Below are positions 36,013-44,494 of a DNA stretch of 64,000 bases, in pieces. The stretch spans positions 496,001 through 560,000 of the forward strand of contig JAEUVV010000006.1 in assembly GCA_016786705.1 (NCBI GenBank), read 5' to 3'. The position numbers were made by a program, and so were the translations under genes. Each line of letters opens with the position of its first letter. Positions within the stretch are counted from its first letter, which is position 1. Source of the stretch: Taibaiella sp. (GTDB lineage Bacteria; Bacteroidota; Bacteroidia; Chitinophagales; Chitinophagaceae). Below the pieces are notes generated by a model. That model ran no database searches. It was not told the DNA's origin and worked only from the letters and a program-made list of their open reading frames with translations.

Positions 36013-37494
36013 ATGGAAGCTCAGTCTTTGGAACAGATCAGGAACTTTGAGGGGAAATATCCAAAGCAACTCTGGTATTTGTTTTTGATCGAAATGTGGG
36101 AGCGGTTTTGCTTCTACGGCATGCGGGGTATACTCACCATCTTTATGGTAGGTCAACTGGGTATCCTGGAGAGCGAGGCTAATCTTAAATATGGGGCCAT
36201 ACAGGCATTCGTTTATGCTTTTACTTTCCTGGGCGGGATCTTCGCCGATAAAATTCTCGGATTTAAGAGGTCCCTGGTATTCGGGGGCATTGTTATGATC
36301 CTGGGCAACCTGATCATAGCCTTGAATCCACACGATTATTTTTATTACGGGATCACGCTTTCCATTATCGGTACCGGGTTTTTTAAGCCTAATATTTCTT
36401 CTATGGTGGGCGAATTATATCATGATGGAGACCCGAGAAGAGATGCGGGTTTCGGGATGTTCTATGCCGGTATTAACGTAGGAGCTTTGCTGGGCGGCGC
36501 GCTTTGTGTTTATCTCGGTAAATATGTTTCCTGGAGTGCGGCATTTGGTGTGGCGGCATTCGTGATGCTGATCGGGTTGATCACTTTCGCGGTCACCAGG
36601 AAATCGCTTGGCGTTATCGGGGATTCTCCCTTGCTGAGCCTGCCGAAAGCGACGCGCACGACAAGAGAAGTATTGGTATATATTGCTTCCATCATCTGCA
36701 TTCCCCTTATCCTGATCATGGTGCAGAATACGGACTATACTGACCGCTTTATGTATACCATAGCACCTGTGGCGATCATTTATTTTCTTATAGAAACTTT
36801 CCGGGTAAAAGACCGCTCAGCGCAACTAAAGCTATTGGCGGCGTTTGTCTTTATATTCTTTTATTTTGTGTTCAACGCGATATTTGAACAAAGCGGAGGC
36901 TCTCTGGCCTTGTTTGCAGAGAAGAACCTGAGCCATACTTTCTGGTTTTTTGAAATAGATCCTAATATTGTTAACAACAGCGCGAACTCACTTTTTGTGA
37001 TCATCCTAAGCCCGATCATAGGCTTACTATGGCTTTGGCTGGCGAAGAAGAAGTTAGAGCCTAATACCATCATTAAATTCGGTATCGGCTTCCTGTTCTT
37101 AGCTTTGTCTTTCTATGTTTTTTATAGTACAAGATTCTTTCATAATGGAAATGGTATTTCTTCTTTAGAGCTATTTGCTTTCGGGTATTTTATCACCACG
37201 ATAGGGGAGTTGTGCCTGGGGCCGATCGGGATGTCTACCGTGACTAAATTGTCCCCTAAAAGACTTACCGGTATGATGATGGGCTTATGGTTCCTTGCCA
37301 GCGCCTTTGGCCAGTTTGCAGCCGGCAAACTGGGCGCATCCATGGCTGTTGATAACCCTAATGCAAGCCTGGTCGACAAATTAATGTCTTATACCGATGG
37401 TTATTATCAATTAACCATGTATGCGATTGTAGCGGGTATCGTATTGATCCTGTTCTCACCGATTGTTAAGAAGATGATGCAGGGTGTGAAATAA
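36013..37494 (+). CDS. POT-family proton-coupled peptide transporter
   Basis: The 493-residue product (from the ATG at 36013) has E-M-W-E-R-F in helix 1, GTGFFKPNISSMVGELY, a helix-7 signature read as FEQSGGSLALF and the helix-10 GELCLGPIGMSTVTKLSP. Helix 8 differs from its neighbours: the usual SWFQSxNP reads as a variant (FFEIDPNIVNNSANSLF), so its substrate range may differ. The start is chosen because an earlier start falls inside the terminator at 35960-35989. It is the third of three tandem genes. Confidence 0.92.
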   Translation: MEAQSLEQIRNFEGKYPKQLWYLFLIEMWERFCFYGMRGILTIFMVGQLGILESEANLKYGAIQAFVYAFTFLGGIFADKILGFKRSLVFGGIVMILGNLIIALNPHDYFYYGITLSIIGTGFFKPNISSMVGELYHDGDPRRDAGFGMFYAGINVGALLGGALCVYLGKYVSWSAAFGVAAFVMLIGLITFAVTRKSLGVIGDSPLLSLPKATRTTREVLVYIASIICIPLILIMVQNTDYTDRFMYTIAPVAIIYFLIETFRVKDRSAQLKLLAAFVFIFFYFVFNAIFEQSGGSLALFAEKNLSHTFWFFEIDPNIVNNSANSLFVIILSPIIGLLWLWLAKKKLEPNTIIKFGIGFLFLALSFYVFYSTRFFHNGNGISSLELFAFGYFITTIGELCLGPIGMSTVTKLSPKRLTGMMMGLWFLASAFGQFAAGKLGASMAVDNPNASLVDKLMSYTDGYYQLTMYAIVAGIVLILFSPIVKKMMQGVK

Positions 37495-37514
37495 TTCACC
37501 TTATATAGTAACTA

Positions 37515-37541
37515 AAAAAGGCTTCCTCTGGAAGCCTTTTT
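37515..37541. terminator. Bidirectional terminator between the third POT gene and ndk
   Basis: A perfect 12-bp stem (37515-37526 with 37530-37541) has a 3-nt loop, an A run on the left and a T run on the right, between converging genes. Confidence 0.85.
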
Positions 37542-37563
37542 ATATTTTGTATCCGGACCAGGA

Positions 37564-37983
37564 TTAGAATCTTTCCAGGCCGTTGAAGAAGAAGTTGCCT
37601 TCGATTTCAGCATTTTCATCGCTGTCGGAACCGTGTACGGCATTTTCACCGATAGATTTTGCATACATTTTACGGATAGTGCCTTCAGCTGCTTCAGCAG
37701 GATTAGTCGCTCCGATCAAGGTACGGAAATCAGCTACCGCGTTATCTTTTTCCAGGATAGCCGCTACGATAGGACCGCTGCTCATGAAGTCAACCAGTTC
37801 TCCGTAGAATGGGCGCTCTTTGTGCACTTCGTAAAATTTACCGGCAGAAGCCTGGGAAAGATGCGTATATTTCATCGCTACGATTCTGAATCCAGCTTCG
37901 TTGATTTTTGCTAAGATAGCACCGATGTGACCTGCAGCTACCGCATCAGGTTTGATCATCGTAAATGTTCTGTTAGTTGCCAT
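37564..37983 (-). CDS. ndk: Nucleoside diphosphate kinase
   Basis: This enzyme transfers the gamma-phosphate between NTPs and NDPs through a phosphohistidine. The 139-residue product has the start [11 protein letters not shown] and the active-site H117 in NAVHGSDS, with the usual length. A -7 element lies upstream, and the shared terminator at 37515-37541 closes the unit. Confidence 0.97.
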   Translation of the reverse strand: MATNRTFTMIKPDAVAAGHIGAILAKINEAGFRIVAMKYTHLSQASAGKFYEVHKERPFYGELVDFMSSGPIVAAILEKDNAVADFRTLIGATNPAEAAEGTIRKMYAKSIGENAVHGSDSDENAEIEGNFFFNGLERF

Positions 37984-38015
37984 AAAATGGTTTATACTTT
38001 TTCGGATTTGAGCCG

Positions 38016-38023
38016 CAAAATTA
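38016..38023 (-). promoter_or_regulatory. -7 element of ndk
   Basis: On the minus strand this reads TAATTTTG, an exact TAnnTTTG match, 32 bases before the ndk start. Confidence 0.55.
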
Positions 38024-38072
38024 AAGAATTACACGGTACTCATTGCAGAAAAATGAATAATTTTTAATTAAA

Positions 38073-38573
38073 TTAGTTCAGCACGGTAATGCCATGCGCG
38101 GTAAAACGCAGCTCTTCTTCCGGTTTGTTGATCTTGTTGATCTCTTCATCCGATTTTTTCTGGGATTTAGCTTTTTCTCTTAATTCGTCTATGCTATGCG
38201 TTTCTACGAAAGCGTCACCGCTTAACAATACCTGCTTGCCTTTAGCGTCCATCGGTAAGAAGAATCCATAATCTTTCATTTTTACAAATACCTCTTTACC
38301 ATCGCCGATATCTACGGTAGCCCAGCACCCGCGCGCTTTACATACGCCGGTTACGGTACCCTTTACCTGCATTCTTACCGGGTTTTCACCGTTCAGTCTT
38401 TGTTGGAAATCTTTTCCTTTAACTATGTTTTTCTCTTCGATATTTTCACCGTACACCTGGCCTTTTACTGCAGATGGCGTAGCTTTCGACTCTTCGGTAT
38501 GCTTATGCTGCGCCTGTGCCTGGAATGCCAGTCCTGAAAGTGCAAAAACGGCTATGCTTAAAAATTTTTTCAT
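38073..38573 (-). CDS. Secreted DUF4920 protein
   Basis: The 166-residue product has a signal peptide (1-21, ending AQAQ), a His-containing linker, and a beta-rich domain with VYGENIEEKN, VKGTVTGVCKARGCWATV and a KDYGFFLPMD stretch, the pattern of the DUF4920 family (function unknown, found mainly in Bacteroidota). The two close cysteines (VCKARGCW) could bind a metal or form a disulfide. It stands alone with its own -7 element at 38618-38625. Confidence 0.85.
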   Translation of the reverse strand: MKKFLSIAVFALSGLAFQAQAQHKHTEESKATPSAVKGQVYGENIEEKNIVKGKDFQQRLNGENPVRMQVKGTVTGVCKARGCWATVDIGDGKEVFVKMKDYGFFLPMDAKGKQVLLSGDAFVETHSIDELREKAKSQKKSDEEINKINKPEEELRFTAHGITVLN

Positions 38574-38617
38574 TGAACCTGATTTATTTTTTGTTTAAAT
38601 GATTATTTACTGCAGTG

Positions 38618-38625
38618 CAAAATTA
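38618..38625 (-). promoter_or_regulatory. -7 element of the DUF4920 gene
   Basis: On the minus strand this reads TAATTTTG, an exact match, 44 bases before the start. Confidence 0.5.
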
Positions 38626-38670
38626 AAGATTAAAACTTATGTAATGTATGTTCGTTTAAATTTTTACACC

Positions 38671-39033
38671 TTATTTGCATTTGGCGGCCAGTTCAAGTAG
38701 CGTAGTTTCGTTAAAACCTACAACACAAACCTGCCCGTCCAAAGTGATGACCGGCCTCTTGATCATGCTGGTATGGGTTGCCAGTAAGTTTACTACCGTT
38801 TTTGCATTAGTAGCGGCAGCTTGCTCCTCCGGGCTTAGCTGCTTCCAGGTAGTTCCTTTTTTGTTCAGCAATATTTCCCAGCCGACCTGTTTCACCCATT
38901 CATTTAAGAGGGTTTTAGTAATGCCCTCTTTTTTATAGTTATGAAAGCTTACCTCAATGTTATGCTTCCGGAACCAGTCAAGCGTTTTCTTGATGGTATC
39001 ACAGTTGGGGATTCCGTAAATTATTGGTTGCAT
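38671..39033 (-). CDS. ArsC/Spx-family thioredoxin-fold protein (YffB-like)
   Basis: The 120-residue product has the family start IYGIPNCDTIKKTLDWF with the single conserved C11, and a late IKRPVI segment with the conserved arginine. YffB-type members are glutathione- or thioredoxin-linked reductase-like proteins of unclear substrate. True Spx regulators have CxxC, which is absent here, and no arsenic genes are nearby, so arsenate reduction is not claimed. Confidence 0.85.
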   Translation of the reverse strand: MQPIIYGIPNCDTIKKTLDWFRKHNIEVSFHNYKKEGITKTLLNEWVKQVGWEILLNKKGTTWKQLSPEEQAAATNAKTVVNLLATHTSMIKRPVITLDGQVCVVGFNETTLLELAAKCK

Positions 39034-39145
39034 TTTTTGAATTTGTAGAAACAGAAAATAATTGGATTAATTACTGGCTTTCTTCCTGGCAGTTTAAAGA
39101 AAACGCATTCCGGATGTACTACGATGGATAGCGGTCCGGGTCTTG

Positions 39146-39643
39146 CTAAACCAGGGCTTTGGTATGCAGGTAGTTTAAATAAAGCTGGGCGCAGGCCATC
39201 GCGTCTGATAGGGCGTCATGGTGATTTAAAGGAATATTAAACCGCTCTGCCAGTGATTTAAGATTTGAATTGAAGATCTTATAAGTACAGGCATGATTAA
39301 AAGGCGGTACCGGCATTTCATAAAAAGAAAGCGTCTTTTTTAAGCAGGTAACATCAAACTTTGCATTATGGGCGATCACTAGCTGATTGGTAATGTAAGG
39401 CTCCATTAAATGCCATACCTGGTTGAAGGTAGGCGCATTAGCCGTATGCTTTTTGGTAATGCCATGAACCCTTACATTGCCCCAGTGATAATAATTATCC
39501 GGAGGTTGTACCAGTTGACTGAGCGTATGCACGACCACACCGTTTTCTATCCGCACGAGCCCGATCTGGCAGATACTGTTATAGGCCCCGTGGGCTGTTT
39601 CAAAATCTATCGCGGTAAAACTGGCTTTTAAATCATTAAGCAT
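39146..39643 (-). CDS. DEDDh-type 3'-5' exonuclease (DnaQ-like)
   Basis: The 165-residue product has the three exonuclease motifs: D13-F-E15 in AIDFETAHG, AHNAKFDV in the middle, and HHDALSDA near the end, which supplies the fourth acid and the catalytic histidine. It matches the stand-alone exonuclease domain related to DNA polymerase III epsilon/PolC. It is monocistronic, with no polymerase gene nearby, so its role (proofreading or turnover of small nucleic acids) is open. Confidence 0.9.
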   Translation of the reverse strand: MLNDLKASFTAIDFETAHGAYNSICQIGLVRIENGVVVHTLSQLVQPPDNYYHWGNVRVHGITKKHTANAPTFNQVWHLMEPYITNQLVIAHNAKFDVTCLKKTLSFYEMPVPPFNHACTYKIFNSNLKSLAERFNIPLNHHDALSDAMACAQLYLNYLHTKALV

Positions 39644-39686
39644 TGCCGTGCAAAGATAAGTGTTTACGCTTATTCACACGATTTCA

Positions 39687-39715
39687 TTTGCGTGATAATT
39701 ATTTTTGTACCTTTG
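39687..39715 (+). promoter_or_regulatory. Promoter of the serine palmitoyltransferase gene
   Basis: TTTG (39687-39690) and, 17 bases later, an exact TACCTTTG (39708-39715) lie 52 bases before the ATG at 39768. This is one of the best -33/-7 pairs in the window. Confidence 0.7.
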
Positions 39716-39767
39716 CATATTGAAAATATTTTTATACATTTAATTACATTTTTTAAACAGGGTTTTA

Positions 39768-41024
39768 ATGGACATTTTTGCCAAGATTAAAAAAGATAGA
39801 GGACCGATTGGCCGTTATCAGGATCAAGCACATGAATACTTTGCTTTTCCAAAGCTGGAAGGAGAGATTGGAAACAGGATGAAGTTTAATGGTAAGGAAA
39901 GAATTGTTTGGAGTTTGAATAACTATTTAGGCTTGGCTAATCATCCTGAGATCAGGAAAGCAGATGCGGACGCTGCTGCGGAATATGGATTAGCATTACC
40001 TATGGGTGCCCGTATGATGAGTGGTAACTCTGATAACCATGATAAGCTGGAGCATGAGTTTGCTTCATTCGTAGGTAAAGAAGATGCCATACTATTGAAC
40101 TTCGGTTACCAGGGAATGGTATCCGCGATTGATACGCTGGTATCCCGTCATGATGTGATTGTTTATGATGCCGAGAGCCATGCTTGTATCCTGGATGGTT
40201 TGCGTTTGCATCCGGGCATGCGTTATAAATTTAACCATAACGATGTGGCCGATTGTGAAAAACAATTACAACGTGCGGCTAAATTTATCGAAGGTACACC
40301 GGGCGGTATATTAGTGCTTACAGAAGGTGTGTTCGGTATGAACGGTAACCAGGGTAAAGTAAAAGAAATCGCTGCCCTGAAAGAAAAATATGAATTCCGC
40401 TTGTTTGTAGATGACGCGCATGGTTTCGGTACCATGGGTGCAACAGGAAAGGGTATTGGTGAAGAGCAGGATTGTATTGACGGTATTGATGTTTATTTCT
40501 CCACTTTTGCCAAGTCGCTGGCTGGTGTAGGTGGCTTTATCGCTGCCGACAAGGATATTATTTATTTCCTGCGTTACAATATGCGTTCCCAGATCTTCGC
40601 GAAATCATTGCCTATGGCCATGGTTGTTGGCGGACTTAAGCGTATGGAACTGATCAAATCCCAACCAGAATTGAGAGCCAAACTTTGGGAAAACGTAAAT
40701 AAATTGCAAAACGGCCTAAGAGAGAGAGGTTTTGATATTGGTACCACCAATACACCGGTTACTCCTGTAGTGATGAAAGGAGAGCTGGAGCAGGCTTTAC
40801 AGATGATCGTAGACCTGAGGGAAAATTTCAACATTTTCTGTTCCGTGGTTGTTTACCCGGTAATTCCTAAAGGACAGATCATTCTGCGCCTGATTCCGAC
40901 AGCCGTGCATACAGACGAAGATATCCAGCTTACCCTGGAAGCATTCTCTGAAGTAAGGAAAAAACTGGAATCAAATGCTTATCCGAACGAAATGCCTGAT
41001 ATACACAGTCTTTTAAAAGCGTAA
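39768..41024 (+). CDS. spt: PLP-dependent acyl-CoA transferase, probably serine palmitoyltransferase
   Basis: This alpha-oxoamine synthase family member joins an amino acid to an acyl-CoA. In Bacteroidota the closest type is serine palmitoyltransferase, the first step of sphingolipid synthesis. The 418-residue product has LNNYLGLANHPE, NFGYQGMVSA, E136-S-H138 that stacks on PLP, DDAHGFG (215-221) and the PLP lysine K249 in STFAKSLAG. The family call is sure; the serine/palmitoyl-CoA specificity is inferred from lineage, and a 2-amino-3-ketobutyrate or 8-amino-7-oxononanoate type cannot be fully excluded. It is monocistronic with a good promoter and terminator. Confidence 0.85.
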   Translation: MDIFAKIKKDRGPIGRYQDQAHEYFAFPKLEGEIGNRMKFNGKERIVWSLNNYLGLANHPEIRKADADAAAEYGLALPMGARMMSGNSDNHDKLEHEFASFVGKEDAILLNFGYQGMVSAIDTLVSRHDVIVYDAESHACILDGLRLHPGMRYKFNHNDVADCEKQLQRAAKFIEGTPGGILVLTEGVFGMNGNQGKVKEIAALKEKYEFRLFVDDAHGFGTMGATGKGIGEEQDCIDGIDVYFSTFAKSLAGVGGFIAADKDIIYFLRYNMRSQIFAKSLPMAMVVGGLKRMELIKSQPELRAKLWENVNKLQNGLRERGFDIGTTNTPVTPVVMKGELEQALQMIVDLRENFNIFCSVVVYPVIPKGQIILRLIPTAVHTDEDIQLTLEAFSEVRKKLESNAYPNEMPDIHSLLKA

Positions 41025-41039
41025 TAATCAGTAATGTTT

Positions 41040-41080
41040 AATAGAAAGGCCTGCAGCAATTTGCTGCAGGCCTTTCTATT
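41040..41080. terminator. Bidirectional terminator after the serine palmitoyltransferase gene
   Basis: A 20-bp stem (41040-41059 with 41061-41080) centred on T41060 includes CCTGCAGCAA/TTGCTGCAGG and A/T-rich arms, between converging genes. Confidence 0.85.
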
Positions 41081-41099
41081 GGATCTTGATAGTGATTGT

Positions 41100-41372
41100 T
41101 TAACGCGATTTAGCAGACGCTTCAGCCTTAGCAGGAGTTGTATTGAGCTCACTGGCAGCAACCTGCTTTAGCTTATGATCAGTTTTTAAGCGCTGTGATT
41201 TGCCTGCAGTATGAGCTTCTGCAGGTTTATCACCCTCTTTGGCCGTTTTTTTAGCGCAACAGCTGCTTTCTTTTTTGCAGGCTTCCGCTTTCTTTTCTTT
41301 TTTATCATCCCCGGCGAACAATGCTGCGCTTGAGAATAATACCACACTTAATAAAAGACTTAATTTTTTCAT
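41100..41372 (-). CDS. Small secreted Lys/Cys-rich protein of unknown function
   Basis: The product has 90 residues from the ATG at 41372 (MKKLSLLLS); an in-frame start ten codons earlier is less likely. It has a signal peptide (1-19, ending LFAG) and then a strongly Lys/Glu-rich chain with four cysteines in two pairs (EACKKESSCCAKK). There is no recognisable fold. The cysteines suggest metal binding or disulfides (inference). A TATCTTCG-type -7 element lies upstream on the minus strand (41412-41419). Confidence 0.65.
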   Translation of the reverse strand: MKKLSLLLSVVLFSSAALFAGDDKKEKKAEACKKESSCCAKKTAKEGDKPAEAHTAGKSQRLKTDHKLKQVAASELNTTPAKAEASAKSR

Positions 41373-41634
41373 TATCTTATTTTTTAATGCTTGATTGATC
41401 ATTTAGAGTATCGAAGATACAAAAAGTTTAAATGTACAGGATTGATGTATCCTTATCTGGCCCTGCAGAAGTAGGAATAAGGCTATAGATGAAGCCCGCT
41501 TTTCAATAGCTAAAAGCAATTTTTTTTATTTGTTTGATATTTAATTGTTTATGTATTGTTTTATTTAATTTTCTCCAAGTATAATTAACGCCTTATTAAT
41601 TGGTGTTATAGAGCAGGTTATCAGTTAATTGTAG

Positions 41635-41642
41635 TATTTTTG
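41635..41642 (+). promoter_or_regulatory. -7 element of the CapD-like gene
   Basis: TATTTTTG is an exact TAnnTTTG match, 26 bases before the ATG at 41669. Confidence 0.5.
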
Positions 41643-41668
41643 CATAATATTAGCTTTTTTTATCGCGC

Positions 41669-43558
41669 ATGTCTAAAAGATTAGCTATTGCCCCCAGGTG
41701 GATCATATTTCTTATTGATCTTGTTTGTGTACTGCTTTCAATGTTTCTGGCCTATCTGATCAGGCTTAACTTTGACTTCGTCCTATTGTCTGCCGATGTG
41801 GACCATATAAAGGTATATGCATATGTATTGATTATAAATGCAATACTTATGCTTACCCTTAAAAGCTATAGTGGGGTGGTCCGGTATACCACGCTGGAGG
41901 ATGCTAAAAGGATATTGCTCATTACGCTTTTATCCAGCTTTTCTTTCCTGATCATGGACAATGTGGTGCCACATGAGTCTTATTTGTTCCCGATCAGTGT
42001 CGTGGCTATTTACTTTTTTTGTGCCAATTTTTCGCTGCTGGCCTACCGGGTTATCATCAAAACGATTTATGAAAACCTGTTTACGCTGCGTCGCAAATCT
42101 ATTAAAGCTACCATTTTCAATGCCGGGTTTGAAGGGATGCTGGCTAAAAGAATGTTCAGCAGTAATGAGCGCTCTGCCATTAAAATCGTTTCCTTCCTGG
42201 ACGAAAGCCCGAAACTGATCAGCAAAAAGATAGAAGGCATTCCGGTTTACGGACTGTCCAAAGCCAGTATTGCCCGCCTGAAAAAAGAAGGGGTGGAAAT
42301 GTTGATCATTGCCGAGCCCTTTATGACAAAAGATAAATTGAACTTCCTGGTAGATACTTGTCTGGAATTTGATATCAAAATTCAACAGGTGCCGCCAAGT
42401 GACAAGTGGATCAATAACGAGCTGGACGATACCCAGCTGAAAGATATTAATATCGAGCAGTTGCTGGACCGTGAAGTGATCAATATCAAGAATGAAAGCG
42501 TCGCACGGGAGGTAAAAGGGAAAAAGATCCTGGTTACCGGTGCTGCAGGCTCCATAGGCGGAGAAATTGCCCGGCAGCTGATCAAATATAACCCTGCGGT
42601 AATCATTCTGTGCGATAGCGCGGAAACGCCGCTACATGAACTCTTATTGACTTTTAACGCCTCTGATGCCGTCAAAAGCTTTATAGGGGATATAAAAGAC
42701 CGTGTACGCATGGAGCAGATCTTCGAGATCTATGAGCCGGAGATCATCTATCATGCTGCAGCCTATAAACATGTGCCTTTGATGGAAGAGCACCCTTCCG
42801 CCGCCATTGTCAATAATGTAATGGGTACCCAGATACTGGCCGAGCTTGCGGTATCCTATGGAGTAGATAAGTTCGTAATGGTATCTACAGATAAAGCGGT
42901 TAACCCGACCAATGTTATGGGCGCTTCAAAACGCATTGCCGAGATCTATACCCAATCTTATCATAAACATTTAAGAGCTGCTTCAGGGATCAATAACCTG
43001 GTAAATACAACCAAATTTGTCACCACCCGCTTTGGAAACGTATTGGGCTCTAACGGTTCCGTTATCCCGAGATTCCAGAAACAATTGGAGAAGGGCGGCC
43101 CAATCACGGTTACCCACCCCGATATCACAAGATATTTTATGACCATACCCGAGGCCTGCCAGCTGGTACTGGAAGCGGGAGCTATGGGTAAAGGCGGGGA
43201 AATCTTTGTTTTTGATATGGGCAAACCGGTGAAAATAGTTGACCTCGCCTATAAAATGATCCGCCTTGCCGGTAAAGTGCCGGAAGCAGATATCAAAGTC
43301 GTTTATTCCGGCTTAAGGCCTGGTGAGAAATTGTATGAAGAGTTACTGAACAATTCTGAAAATACTTTACCTACCTATCATGATAAGATCCTGATCGCTA
43401 AAGTAAGAGAATATGACTTTGCCTGGGTGCAATCCGAGGTAGCAGAGCTGGTAAGACTGGCGAAAAAACATATTGCACTTGATACCGTCGCCAAGATGAA
43501 AGAGATCGTTCCGGAATTTATCAGTAACAATTCCACTTTTGAGAAACTGGATAAGTAA
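41669..43558 (+). CDS. Membrane-bound nucleotide-sugar 4,6-dehydratase (CapD/WbpM/PglF type)
   Basis: Enzymes of this type remove water from UDP-GlcNAc-like sugars as a first step to rare sugars for capsule, O-antigen or protein glycans. The 629-residue product has four N-terminal membrane helices (about 11-33, 48-66, 81-97, 107-127), a first Rossmann-like domain, then the catalytic SDR domain with TGAAGSIG (290-297), the family's VSTDKAVNPTNVMGASK (S406-T-D-K409, replacing Y-x-x-x-K) and a late SGLRPGEKLYEEL. The length fits the long form. No polysaccharide gene cluster surrounds it, so the product pathway is unknown. Confidence 0.92.
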   Translation: MSKRLAIAPRWIIFLIDLVCVLLSMFLAYLIRLNFDFVLLSADVDHIKVYAYVLIINAILMLTLKSYSGVVRYTTLEDAKRILLITLLSSFSFLIMDNVVPHESYLFPISVVAIYFFCANFSLLAYRVIIKTIYENLFTLRRKSIKATIFNAGFEGMLAKRMFSSNERSAIKIVSFLDESPKLISKKIEGIPVYGLSKASIARLKKEGVEMLIIAEPFMTKDKLNFLVDTCLEFDIKIQQVPPSDKWINNELDDTQLKDINIEQLLDREVINIKNESVAREVKGKKILVTGAAGSIGGEIARQLIKYNPAVIILCDSAETPLHELLLTFNASDAVKSFIGDIKDRVRMEQIFEIYEPEIIYHAAAYKHVPLMEEHPSAAIVNNVMGTQILAELAVSYGVDKFVMVSTDKAVNPTNVMGASKRIAEIYTQSYHKHLRAASGINNLVNTTKFVTTRFGNVLGSNGSVIPRFQKQLEKGGPITVTHPDITRYFMTIPEACQLVLEAGAMGKGGEIFVFDMGKPVKIVDLAYKMIRLAGKVPEADIKVVYSGLRPGEKLYEELLNNSENTLPTYHDKILIAKVREYDFAWVQSEVAELVRLAKKHIALDTVAKMKEIVPEFISNNSTFEKLDK

Positions 43559-43592
43559 ACATCGCCGGAAAGATTATTTTATCTCATATTCT

Positions 43593-43622
43593 TTTGAATT
43601 CCCAAGTGCTTTATTATCTTTG
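43593..43622 (+). promoter_or_regulatory. Promoter of the second beta-barrel gene
   Basis: TTTG (43593-43596) and, 18 bases later, an exact TATCTTTG (43615-43622) lie 21 bases before the ATG. Confidence 0.7.
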
Positions 43623-43643
43623 TTGGATACAAAATACTAATCC

Positions 43644-44369
43644 ATGAAGCGTATTTTTGCTGCAACAGCTATATGCGTAGCAATTTCAACGGCTGCTCAT
43701 GCCCAGGTAAGCGTAGGCTTAGAGGCCGGGGCAACCTATAATACATTAACCCAGTATATCAAAGGAGAAAACAGGGATACAGAAGGTAAAGTAGGCTTTA
43801 GAGGCGGCTTTAATGTAAATATTCCTTTAGGACAAGAAAGCATGTTTCACCTGCAACCAGGCCTTATCTTTGACGGCAATTCGGGTTCCAGCAGCACCTA
43901 TTCCCGCCAGTCAAGAACGGGTGCCGGTATACCTTTCTTTGAATCAGATACCCGGGATTATAGAGTGAACCAATTACAGGTGCCGGTAATGTTTGTGTTT
44001 AAAGCCGGGGACCCGGTTTATGATAAGCAGCACTTTTTCATTGGTGTAGGCCCTACCTTTGCCCTTACATTTAGCGGCAGATATCACCAGGTATACTCTA
44101 ATGCGCTAAATGGTAATGAAAGGATAACAGAACAGGATGCGCCGCTGCGTATAGGTTCCGGTAACTATAAAGATTACGCCGCTTTTAATGTCGGCGGTAC
44201 GGCTATGATCGGCTATGAATTTCAAAGCGGTATATACCTGAAAGCGCATTATAACTACTTCCTGGTTAATGTGCACCCGGAGGCAGATTCCAGGAATCAG
44301 ATGCATGCTACCCAGGCAGGACTTACCATGGGCTTCTTTTTCAAAAAATTTGAAAAGTACAAATACTAA
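43644..44369 (+). CDS. Outer-membrane beta-barrel protein
   Basis: The 241-residue product has a signal peptide (1-20, ending AHAQV), then a VGLEAGATYNT start and alternating strands ending TQAGLTMGFFFKKFEKYKY. Like the gene at 31441 it belongs to the broad Bacteroidota porin-like or PorT-like group. No specific function is known. It is monocistronic, with a strong promoter and a hairpin terminator before uppS. Confidence 0.75.
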   Translation: MKRIFAATAICVAISTAAHAQVSVGLEAGATYNTLTQYIKGENRDTEGKVGFRGGFNVNIPLGQESMFHLQPGLIFDGNSGSSSTYSRQSRTGAGIPFFESDTRDYRVNQLQVPVMFVFKAGDPVYDKQHFFIGVGPTFALTFSGRYHQVYSNALNGNERITEQDAPLRIGSGNYKDYAAFNVGGTAMIGYEFQSGIYLKAHYNYFLVNVHPEADSRNQMHATQAGLTMGFFFKKFEKYKY

Positions 44370-44420
44370 CCAGCGCTGCACTTCAAACAAGATTTGACAG
44401 AAAATAATAATATACTAATT

Positions 44421-44447
44421 ATAGACGCATTCACTGCGTCTATTTTT
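44421..44447 (+). terminator. Terminator of the beta-barrel gene, overlapping the uppS promoter region
   Basis: ATAGACGCA (44421-44429) pairs with TGCGTCTAT (44435-44443) around a 5-nt loop, then TTTT. It ends two bases before the uppS -7 element. Confidence 0.75.
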
Positions 44448-44448
44448 G

Positions 44449-44456
44449 TATCTTTG
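44449..44456 (+). promoter_or_regulatory. -7 element of uppS
   Basis: TATCTTTG is an exact match, 38 bases before the ATG at 44495. Confidence 0.6.
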
Positions 44457-44494
44457 CCCACTTGTAAAAAATTGTACATTACGGATTGCTACGC

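Noticed and set aside
41930..42385. A 151-residue minus-strand frame inside the CapD-like gene
   Set aside because: Antisense to the conserved region of a full-length enzyme; no recognisable domain.
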